Of a stretch of DNA of 64,000 nt, positions 57,719 to 64,000 are shown in pieces. The notes under the pieces were generated by a model, which worked only from the letters and a program-made list of their open reading frames with translations, had not been told where the DNA came from and ran no database searches. Position 1 is the stretch's first letter, and each line of letters begins with the position of its first letter. Source of the stretch: Francisella sp. SYW-9 (GTDB taxonomy: Bacteria > Pseudomonadota > Gammaproteobacteria > Francisellales > Francisellaceae); assembly GCF_008711465.1 (NCBI RefSeq), contig NZ_VXKQ01000001.1:1-64000 (forward strand). Direction: 5' to 3'. The position numbers and the translations under genes were made by a program.

Positions 57719-59086
57719 TTATAAGATATATTGACTTAGATCTTTATCTTTAACTAACGTTCCTAATTTTTCGTTAACATAATCAGTAGTAATGTTTATA
57801 GTCTTATCATTAAGCTCTGGAGCATCAAATGAGATTTCTTCTAGAAGTCTTTCCATAACAGTATGTAATCTTCTAGCCCCAATATTTTCAACTTCTTCAT
57901 TTACTTGATAAGAAATTTCGGCAATTTTTTTAATTGCATCTTCATCAAAGCTTAGTTCAACACCTTCAGTTTTCATAAGAGCAATATATTGCTTAAGTAT
58001 AGAACAATCAGGTTCTTTTAATATTCTTACAAAATCTTTTATCTCTAAGGATCTTAATTCAACTCGAATAGGTAATCTACCTTGTAATTCAGGTATAAGG
58101 TCAGATGGTTTAGCAACATGGAAAGCTCCTGAAGCTATGAAAAGTATATGATCTGTCTTAATCATGCCATATTTTGTAGAGACAGTTGAGCCTTCTACTA
58201 AAGGTAGTAGATCACGTTGAACACCTTCACGAGATACATCAGCCCCAGAGTTACTAGATTTTTTACAAACCTTATCAATCTCATCTAAAAATACAATACC
58301 ATTTTGCTCAACTGATTCTAAAGCACGAGCTTTTATATCTTCTTCATTGATAAGTTTTGCAGCTTCTTCATCTTGAACAAGTTTGATAGCATCTTTGATC
58401 TTCATCTTTTTATTTTTCTTTTTGTCACTGCTTAGACTAGAAAATAAATCTTGAAGCTGGTTTGTCATATCTTCCATTCCTGGAGGACCCATTACTCCTA
58501 TGCTTTTTGGAGCAGCAGCTACTTCAATCTCAATCTCTTTATCATCAAGTTCGCCATTTCTTATTTTATTTCTAAAAATTTCACGAGTCTTATTTTCTTT
58601 CTCTTTCTTAGAAGAAGCTTCTTCAGCAGGCTCATTAGCAAAACCAACCTTTGACTCAGCGGCTCTTGCTGGAGGGATTAAAACATCTAATATTCTATCC
58701 TCAGCTAATCTAGCAGCTTTTTTTGTAACTTGTTTTTTAGCATCTTCGCGCTTCATCTTAACAGCCATTTCAACTAAGTCACGAATAATAGATTCTACAT
58801 CTTTACCAACATAACCAACTTCTGTAAATTTAGTAGCTTCTACTTTGATAAAAGGGGCGTCTGCTAGTTTTGCCAGTCTACGCGCAATTTCTGTCTTACC
58901 AACACCTGTTGGACCAATCATTAAGATATTTTTAGGAGTTACTTCTTGACGCATTTCGCTATCAAGTTGCATTCTACGCCATCTATTACGTAATGCGATA
59001 GCTACAGCTTTCTTTGCATCATTTTGACCAATAATATGTCTTTCTAATTCATGTACGATTGTTTTTGGAGTCATTATTTCTGCCAT
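57719..59086 (-). CDS. hslU: HslU, ATPase subunit of the HslUV protease
   Basis: A 455-residue AAA+ unfoldase. Walker A is [15 protein letters not shown] (about residues 56-70), Walker B FLDEIDKV (about 255-262), and the intermediate I-domain lies between (about 110-230). The pore loop [11 protein letters not shown] carries the GYVG motif. The chain ends in LSQYIL, equivalent to the C-terminal tail that docks into HslV. It is 7 bp downstream of hslV. HslUV degrades misfolded proteins in heat stress. Confidence 0.97.
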   Translation of the reverse strand: MAEIMTPKTIVHELERHIIGQNDAKKAVAIALRNRWRRMQLDSEMRQEVTPKNILMIGPTGVGKTEIARRLAKLADAPFIKVEATKFTEVGYVGKDVESIIRDLVEMAVKMKREDAKKQVTKKAARLAEDRILDVLIPPARAAESKVGFANEPAEEASSKKEKENKTREIFRNKIRNGELDDKEIEIEVAAAPKSIGVMGPPGMEDMTNQLQDLFSSLSSDKKKNKKMKIKDAIKLVQDEEAAKLINEEDIKARALESVEQNGIVFLDEIDKVCKKSSNSGADVSREGVQRDLLPLVEGSTVSTKYGMIKTDHILFIASGAFHVAKPSDLIPELQGRLPIRVELRSLEIKDFVRILKEPDCSILKQYIALMKTEGVELSFDEDAIKKIAEISYQVNEEVENIGARRLHTVMERLLEEISFDAPELNDKTINITTDYVNEKLGTLVKDKDLSQYIL

Positions 59087-59093
59087 GGTATAA

Positions 59094-59645
59094 CTATCCT
59101 TTTTTGTTTTCTAAACTTTCTATAGTAAAATTATGATTTGTATAAATACAAGTGTCAGCAGCAACTGTTAGACTTTTTCTGACAATCTCTTCTGCTGAAA
59201 GGTCTGTATTTTCAACAAGAGCTGTAGCTGCAGAACGAGCATAAGTAGAGCCTGAACCAATTGAAATAATATCATTTTTATCAGCTGCCATTACATCACC
59301 AACCCCAGAAATTAAAAGAGACAGTTTTTCATCAGCAACTATTATCATAGCTTCTAACTTACTTAGCATTCTATCTAGACGCCACTCACGAACCATTTCA
59401 ACAGCTGCACGCTCTAAGTTTCCTTGGTAGAATTCTAATTTTTGTTCAAATTTTTCAAATAGTGTGAAAGCATCTGCGGTAGATCCTGCAAATCCAGTAA
59501 GTACTTTACCACCATTTAATTTTCTAACTTTTACAATATTATCTTTTGCTACAGTATGACCTAAAGTTGCTTGACCATCACCACCGATTACTACTTTATC
59601 ACCTTTTCTAACACAAAGAATAGTAGTTCCTTTCATTGTTTCCAT
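59094..59645 (-). CDS. hslV: HslV, peptidase subunit of the HslUV protease
   Basis: A 183-residue proteasome-type peptidase. The mature chain probably begins at the Thr in [12 protein letters not shown] after removal of a short propeptide (METMKG). Further marks are [11 protein letters not shown] with catalytic Lys nearby, and [13 protein letters not shown]. The ATG at 59645 has AAGGAA 7 bases before it and is preferred over the inner Met. A possible heat-shock promoter lies about 45-75 bp upstream. Confidence 0.97.
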   Translation of the reverse strand: METMKGTTILCVRKGDKVVIGGDGQATLGHTVAKDNIVKVRKLNGGKVLTGFAGSTADAFTLFEKFEQKLEFYQGNLERAAVEMVREWRLDRMLSKLEAMIIVADEKLSLLISGVGDVMAADKNDIISIGSGSTYARSAATALVENTDLSAEEIVRKSLTVAADTCIYTNHNFTIESLENKKG

Positions 59646-59689
59646 ATTATTATTCCTTTATTCGGCGTTGTTAAAATAATCTATTTAAT

Positions 59690-59720
59690 ATAAGGTGGTA
59701 CTGATGTGAGATTTTACAAG
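59690..59720 (-). promoter_or_regulatory. candidate sigma-32 heat-shock promoter of hslVU
   Basis: On the minus strand, CTTGTA (59715-59720) resembles the sigma-32 -35 box CTTGAA. CCACCTTAT (59690-59698) resembles the -10 box CCCCATNT. They are 16 bases apart, and the leader to hslV would be about 35-40 bases. hslVU is a classic sigma-32 operon, which supports the reading, but both boxes have mismatches. Confidence 0.4.
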
Positions 59721-59835
59721 TTTTTTATCATTATTTTTTTAAGTTTATTGTTTATCTTTGTTTTTTAGACTTAAAAATATTCAAAATTATGTTATATTTT
59801 AGCTTGTTTTACTTTATTAATAGAGTGTTTTAAAT

Positions 59836-60585
59836 ATGAGTTTAAATTTTAAAGAGACAATTTCATTAGCTACGACTATATATAAAAGGGCATTTAAGAT
59901 AACTTTTGCTTTAGCATTTATGCTTTCTTTTATATCTGAGTTTTGTTTGGTGTACTTAATGCAGCATGGCATGGCTGAATATATTGAAAGTGGAGGTAAG
60001 AGTCTTCCCGATAATTTTCCTGGAGGAAATATCTTAGCATTAATGATTTTGATAATTATAGTAGCAACTATATTTGTTTATGCAATGATAGTTATACTAC
60101 AAGGGATTATGGTTAAGCATGAAATGAAAGCAACTGATGCTATAAGAGTGGCATTACAAATATTTCCAAAAAGAGTATTTCCTTTTATAGGAGTTTTCTT
60201 GCTTTCAATGATTGTGATGTCTATATTGACAATGTTTTTGCAGTATGTAGGTATATTTATAGCAATATTACTGTTTTTAACAGTAATGCCTGCGGTACTT
60301 TTAGATCAAAAAGGTGTTTTTGAGGCTGTATCTAGTAATTTTGTTGCAATCAAAAATAATTTCTTTTACATGCTTAGAATAGCGGTAACAGTTTTAGCTC
60401 TTATGATTATAAAGCCTTTACTTACTTTTGGATTGATTTACCTTCTAAAAAATATGAGTATAGATATGAATTCATTAGAGATGAGTATACAAAATATTGT
60501 TGTAACAATAGTTGATGCTTTTATTTTACCTTTTATATTTGCTGTTAGCGTAGCTGCTTTCTTCTCTACTAGTAATAAACGTTAG
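59836..60585 (+). CDS. YciC-like (UPF0259 type) inner-membrane protein
   Basis: A 249-residue protein with about six membrane segments. The soluble stretch before helix 3 (IMVKHEMKATDAIRVALQIFPKRVFPF) and the following LTVMPAVLLDQKGVFEAVSSNF are like YciC and related proteins, whose function is unknown. N-terminal NFKETISLATTIYKRAFKITF is a charged amphipathic helix before the first segment. It is alone, divergent from hslV, and about 180 bp before the LacI-family gene. Confidence 0.65.
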   Translation: MSLNFKETISLATTIYKRAFKITFALAFMLSFISEFCLVYLMQHGMAEYIESGGKSLPDNFPGGNILALMILIIIVATIFVYAMIVILQGIMVKHEMKATDAIRVALQIFPKRVFPFIGVFLLSMIVMSILTMFLQYVGIFIAILLFLTVMPAVLLDQKGVFEAVSSNFVAIKNNFFYMLRIAVTVLALMIIKPLLTFGLIYLLKNMSIDMNSLEMSIQNIVVTIVDAFILPFIFAVSVAAFFSTSNKR

Positions 60586-60782
60586 TTTATAGTAATTTAT
60601 TTAACTTTAATTCCATAACTACTTTCAATAACTTAAAGATCTCTCTCCCAAGGAAATTATATATCTTTAATATTCTAAAATAGAAAATATTAATATTTAA
60701 GTGCTGGTTAATTTATTGACAATACATGCCTGTTGTTTTAGCGTAGAAGTATACGGGAGCATTGAAAATAGAATTTAACTAC

Positions 60783-61787
60783 ATGGCAACTCAAAAAGAT
60801 ATTGCTAAGAAACTTAATATCTCTAGAACTACTGTGTCTAGAGCATTAATGGGTAATGGTAGTATTAAACCAGAGACTAAGGAAAAAATTCTAAATTTAG
60901 CAAAGGAGCTGGATTATAGTAAAAACTTAATAGGTAGTTCTTTAGCGACTAAGAATCCTAAAAAAATATATGCTTTTATTATTAAATCACTTAATGAGAG
61001 TTATAGCTTAGAGATTAAAAATGGTTTGCTTAATGCAGCTAAAGAACTTAAAAACTATAGTACAGTAGTAAATATTGTAGAAACTAACATTGATGCTCCT
61101 AAAGAGCAGGTTGAACAGCTTAAGAGGGTTATTAAAGAAGAGTCTCCTGATGGAGTTATAATAATCCCCCAATTAAAAAAACAAATAAAGCAGATAATAA
61201 AAGAAAACCCAAAGATTAAGTTTCTAACTTTAGACATAGCTATCAATAATGATATTCCTCATATTGGTAGCGATTATAGTAAATCGGGAGAGATTTCTGC
61301 AAATATTCTTGCTCCTTTAATTAGAGATAATGAAAAAGTCCTAGTTTTAGACACAAAGAGTGATGAAATATCATCTAGCAAATATTTAGAGGGATTTTAT
61401 AAAGAAGCAAAATTTCAAAATATTAATATGGTTGGACCGGTTTATATTGATAACATTTTGGATAATGTAGATATGATTATTGATAAATACATAATGAAAG
61501 ATATCGTTTCGATTTATAGTAGTCGTTATTTACCAGAAATTATTTATGCAATAAAAGAGCATATACCAGATATTAAGTTATCTGTAGTTTGTAATGGTAT
61601 GAATAATCGTATTTATGACTTTTTATCCAATAAAGATATATTGGCTACGGTTAAAGAAAATCATACTAGACAAGGGTATTTAGCAACTAAAGAAATATTC
61701 TCTATGTTACATGGAGAGATAAACAATAAAAAAAACATACATCAAATTGTAGAAGCTAAAATTATTTTTAGATCAAACTTGAAGTAA
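60783..61787 (+). CDS. LacI-family transcription regulator, probable regulator of the nan genes
   Basis: About 334 residues. The N-terminal LacI helix-turn-helix is ATQKDIAKKLNISRTTVSRAL (about residues 2-22), followed by the hinge-type GSIKPETKEKILNLAKELDY and a periplasmic-binding-like sensor domain (about 60-330). The ATG at 60783 fits the usual length before the HTH; the frame is open from a TTG at 60762. No good ribosome site is seen for either. It lies 95 bp upstream of the NanA gene on the same strand, so it probably responds to a sugar related to that pathway. Confidence 0.88.
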   Translation: MATQKDIAKKLNISRTTVSRALMGNGSIKPETKEKILNLAKELDYSKNLIGSSLATKNPKKIYAFIIKSLNESYSLEIKNGLLNAAKELKNYSTVVNIVETNIDAPKEQVEQLKRVIKEESPDGVIIIPQLKKQIKQIIKENPKIKFLTLDIAINNDIPHIGSDYSKSGEISANILAPLIRDNEKVLVLDTKSDEISSSKYLEGFYKEAKFQNINMVGPVYIDNILDNVDMIIDKYIMKDIVSIYSSRYLPEIIYAIKEHIPDIKLSVVCNGMNNRIYDFLSNKDILATVKENHTRQGYLATKEIFSMLHGEINNKKNIHQIVEAKIIFRSNLK

Positions 61788-61801
61788 TTTTATTTTGAGA
61801 A

Positions 61802-61825
61802 AAAAATGTTCTCGTGAACATTTTT
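61802..61825 (+). terminator. hairpin behind the LacI-family gene
   Basis: Perfect 10-bp inverted repeat: AAAAATGTTC at 61802-61811 and GAACATTTTT at 61816-61825, with loop TCGT. The T-rich downstream arm and following TTTTGTATTTT suit an intrinsic terminator or attenuator between the regulator and nanA. The stem has only a four-pair GTTC core with G-C content, so it is weak; an operator role is the alternative. Confidence 0.5.
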
Positions 61826-61846
61826 GTATTTTAAAAAGAAATGGTC

Positions 61847-61856
61847 AGTTATAACT
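61847..61856. promoter_or_regulatory. palindrome AGTTATAACT upstream of nanA (candidate operator)
   Basis: A perfect 10-bp palindrome centred about 31 bases before the nanA start, close to where a -10 element would lie. LacI-type repressors bind palindromes in such places. It lacks the central CG seen in many LacI operators, and no second copy was seen before the regulator gene, so this is tentative. Confidence 0.3.
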
Positions 61857-61882
61857 AAACAAATATAAAAGAGGATTTAAAT

Positions 61883-62749
61883 ATGAAAGGTGTATTTTCA
61901 GCATTATTAGTAGCTTTTGATGAGCATGGAAAAATCGATGAAAATGGATTGCGAGAAATTATCCGTTTTAATATAGATGTACAAAATGTTGATGGGTTAT
62001 ATGTTGGAGGTAGTACGGGTGAAAACTTTATGCTTTCAACAGAAGAAAAAAAGCAAATTTTTAAGATAACTAAAGATGAGGTAAAAGATCAAGTTACATT
62101 AATTGCTCAGATTGGCTCTACTAATTTACAAGAGGCGGTTGAGTTAGGTCAATATGCAACATCTTTAGGGTATGATGCAGTATCGGCAGTTACTCCTTTT
62201 TACTATAAGTTTGATTTTGAGGAGGTTAAGGATTATTACCAAACAATTGCTAATCAGGTTGATAATAAGCTAGTAATTTATACGATCCCAATGCTAACTG
62301 GTGTTAATATGACTATTGAGCAATTCTCTGAGCTTTTTGATATTAAGAATGTTATAGGTGTTAAATTTACAGCAGCAGATTTATTTTTACTTGAACGAAT
62401 TAGATATCAGTTTCCAGATAAGATTATTTATGCTGGTTTTGATGAGTTACTTTTATCGTCGGTTTCTTTAGGGGTTGATGGAGCTATAGGTAGTACTTAC
62501 AATATTAATTGTAAACGTGCGAAAGAGATCTTTAGTTTGGTGAATAAAGGTCAAGTAGCTCAAGCAAGAGAAATTCAGCATCAATGTAATGACATTATAT
62601 CAGGTTTATTAAAAGAAAGTTTTTTCCAGTCGTTAAAGGCTATGTTGCATATACAAGGTATCAACGCTGGGGTATGTAAAAAACCATTTAAAGTGATATC
62701 AGAGAGTAGAGTTGATCAACTTAAGCAGCTAAATGCTAAATATTTCTAA
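61883..62749 (+). CDS. nanA: N-acetylneuraminate lyase
   Basis: A 288-residue DapA-superfamily aldolase. The match to E. coli NanA is specific: LYVGGSTGENFMLS (GSTGE at 43-47), YDAVSAVTPFYYKFDFEE, catalytic Tyr133 in IYTIP, Schiff-base Lys161 in GVKFTAADL, and GVDGAIGSTYNI with the carboxylate-binding loop. It splits sialic acid into ManNAc and pyruvate in the cytoplasm. GAGG lies before the ATG. A sodium:solute symporter gene follows 30 bp later. Other DapA-family lyases are possible but fit less well. Confidence 0.85.
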   Translation: MKGVFSALLVAFDEHGKIDENGLREIIRFNIDVQNVDGLYVGGSTGENFMLSTEEKKQIFKITKDEVKDQVTLIAQIGSTNLQEAVELGQYATSLGYDAVSAVTPFYYKFDFEEVKDYYQTIANQVDNKLVIYTIPMLTGVNMTIEQFSELFDIKNVIGVKFTAADLFLLERIRYQFPDKIIYAGFDELLLSSVSLGVDGAIGSTYNINCKRAKEIFSLVNKGQVAQAREIQHQCNDIISGLLKESFFQSLKAMLHIQGINAGVCKKPFKVISESRVDQLKQLNAKYF

Positions 62750-62779
62750 TATCTAAAAATTCTGAAAGGAGGTTGACAC

Positions 62780-64000
62780 ATGAAAGTAGAGCTAGGTTTT
62801 ATAAACTATATTATCTTAATATTATATTTGCTAGGAATGTTATTAATAGGGGTTTATTTTTCCAAACGCAGTAGTAAAAGTACAGATAACTTCTTTAAAG
62901 CTGGAGGACGAGTCCCTGGTTGGGCTGTAGGAATAAGTATCTTTGCAACTACATTAAGTGCTATTACTTTTATGTCGATACCTGCCTTGGCCTATCGTCA
63001 AAATTGGGCAATGGGCTTTAATAATCTATCAATAGTTGCAATATCTCCATTAGTTGTAATATTTGCAGTACCTTTTTTTAGAAAGCTAAAAGTAACAAGC
63101 GCATATGAATATTTAGAATGCCGATTTAATATAAAAATGAGACTTTTAGGAAGTGTTGTTTTTATGATGTTTCATATTTTTAGAGTTGCTATTGTTATAT
63201 ATTTACCAACTCTTGCTTTAGAGTCTGTAATAAACATAGATCCTGTATTTTTGGCAATAGCTATAGGTGTGTTATGTATTATTTATACATTCTTAGGAGG
63301 TATAGAAGGGGTAATATGGGCCGATGTAATCCAAGGTATATTACTTCTTGGTGGAGCTCTTTTAATCATAATTTTTTTATTATTTAAAATTAATCACCCA
63401 GAACATGCAATATATAATGCTGTCGCTAATCAAGGAAAGGTTCTAACTCACGCAGATTTTGGCTTAAGTCTTTTTCATGCAACTATCATTGGTATTTTTG
63501 TTGGTGGGGTATTTAATAGTCTTTATCAGTATATTGGAAGCCAAGATGTAGTTCAAAGGTATAATACAACTAAAGATATTCATCAGACAAATAAGGCTGT
63601 ATACCTTAATGCTAAATTAGCATTTTGTGTGATATTTATATTCTTTGGAATGGGAACTTTACTTTACATTTTCTATCAGCAAAATTCAGCTATTTTGCCT
63701 AAAGGTTTAAATATTGATTCAATTGTACCTTACTTTATTGTGACACAGTTGCCTACAGGAATAGCAGGATTTATAGTAGCTTCGATTTTTGCAGCAGCTC
63801 AATCAACAATATCGAGTAGTTTAAATAGTATCTCAGCTTGTTTTGTTACAGATATTAAAGATCGTTTTTTTAGAAATGTTAGTGAGGAAGGATCTGTGCT
63901 AGTAGCTAGGCTTGTAATTATTATTGCAGGAATCATTGGTACACTAATTGCTTTATATATGACTATAACTAATCAAGCTCATTTACAGATGTTGTTCCAG
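62780..64000 (+). CDS. sodium:solute symporter (SSS family), probable sialic acid transporter; 3' end outside window
   Basis: 407 codons are open up to the window edge with no stop, so the gene is partial. It begins MKVELGFINYIILILYLLGM after a strong AAAGGAGG. SSS marks include SKSTDNFFKAGGRVPGWAVG near residue 35, FATTLSAITFMSIPA (about 57-71), GGIEGVIWADVIQG (about 173-186), and later FAAAQSTISSSLNS (sodium-site helix). SSS carriers of this group include sialic acid SiaT. The substrate is inferred from the adjacent nanA; glucose- or other sugar-type SSS cannot be excluded. Confidence 0.85.
   Translation, partial: MKVELGFINYIILILYLLGMLLIGVYFSKRSSKSTDNFFKAGGRVPGWAVGISIFATTLSAITFMSIPALAYRQNWAMGFNNLSIVAISPLVVIFAVPFFRKLKVTSAYEYLECRFNIKMRLLGSVVFMMFHIFRVAIVIYLPTLALESVINIDPVFLAIAIGVLCIIYTFLGGIEGVIWADVIQGILLLGGALLIIIFLLFKINHPEHAIYNAVANQGKVLTHADFGLSLFHATIIGIFVGGVFNSLYQYIGSQDVVQRYNTTKDIHQTNKAVYLNAKLAFCVIFIFFGMGTLLYIFYQQNSAILPKGLNIDSIVPYFIVTQLPTGIAGFIVASIFAAAQSTISSSLNSISACFVTDIKDRFFRNVSEEGSVLVARLVIIIAGIIGTLIALYMTITNQAHLQMLFQ

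Noticed and set aside
60716-60744. TTGACA upstream of the LacI-family gene as a promoter
   Set aside because: The -35 box is perfect, but the best -10 at 16-18 bp spacing (TAGCGT) is poor, so I did not call it.
1-64000. Search for CRISPR repeats, IS ends, prophage, toxin-antitoxin pairs or defence genes
   Set aside because: No regularly spaced repeats, transposase motifs, phage structural genes or known toxin/antitoxin pairs were seen by eye. Short or very diverged elements could have been missed.

Overview
The window looks like a chromosomal segment of a Francisella-type gammaproteobacterium. By eye the DNA is strongly AT-rich, genes are densely packed on both strands, and gammaproteobacterial housekeeping genes (hflKC, mfd, ruvC/ruvA, hslVU, prs-rplY, ychF-pth, lipA, nth) sit beside features typical of Francisella: several Pht/Fpt-like MFS permeases, POT peptide transporters and a class A beta-lactamase with the cysteine pair of carbapenemases. 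The species cannot be fixed from this sequence alone. No rRNA, tRNA, IS element, prophage or CRISPR array was recognised.

Layout. 0-4.5 kb: a flavin monooxygenase diverging from hflK-hflC-LMW phosphatase-engB. 4.5-7.7 kb: a decayed glutamate synthase locus in which the 5' part of gltD is fused to the 3' part of gltB. 8-13.6 kb: a branched-chain amino acid cluster (threonine-synthase-like enzyme with a LeuA-type regulatory domain, ilvD, ilvB, small ALS subunit), with no ilvC beside it. 13.7-21.6 kb, minus strand: mfd, a Bax-inhibitor-1 family protein, and a tight operon grxB-rnfB-nth-DUF1841-membrane protein. 21.7-32.3 kb: POT transporter, ferritin, lipA-elbB-yebC-ruvC, then ruvA flanked by two MFS permeases, rmuC and a b561-like protein. 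32.3-39.5 kb is more accessory: CsbD and tiny proteins, an AEC carrier, a winged-helix regulator, an NTF2-like protein, a putative sugar-acid module (amidohydrolase, MR/MLE dehydratase, class II aldolase), a fungal-type cytosine deaminase and a 3-methyladenine glycosylase. 39.5-46 kb: Kef-like antiporter, MscS channel, FMN reductase, two more MFS permeases and an AstE/AspA-like protein that has lost its metal ligands. 46-60.6 kb: prs-rplY, a CorC/HlyC-type protein, a lipoprotein, ychF, a minus-strand run sthA-pilD-dsb-bla-pth, a K+ channel, a second POT transporter, hslVU and a YciC-like protein. 60.7-64 kb: a LacI regulator, an N-acetylneuraminate lyase and a sodium:solute symporter cut by the window end, read as a sialic-acid uptake and breakdown cluster.

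How it fits together. The transporter load (four Pht-like MFS, two POT, one AEC, one SSS) and the broken glutamate synthase fit an organism that imports amino acids and peptides, as intracellular or host-associated Francisella do. The ilv cluster shows that at least part of branched-chain synthesis is kept. The most unusual items are the threonine-synthase/LeuA-domain fusion, the AstE-like pseudoenzyme coupled to an MFS permease, the Dsb-like oxidoreductase next to a probable disulfide-bonded beta-lactamase, the fungal-type cytosine deaminase, and a nan cluster with a LacI-type regulator. I did not find a clearly new multi-gene defence or mobile system.
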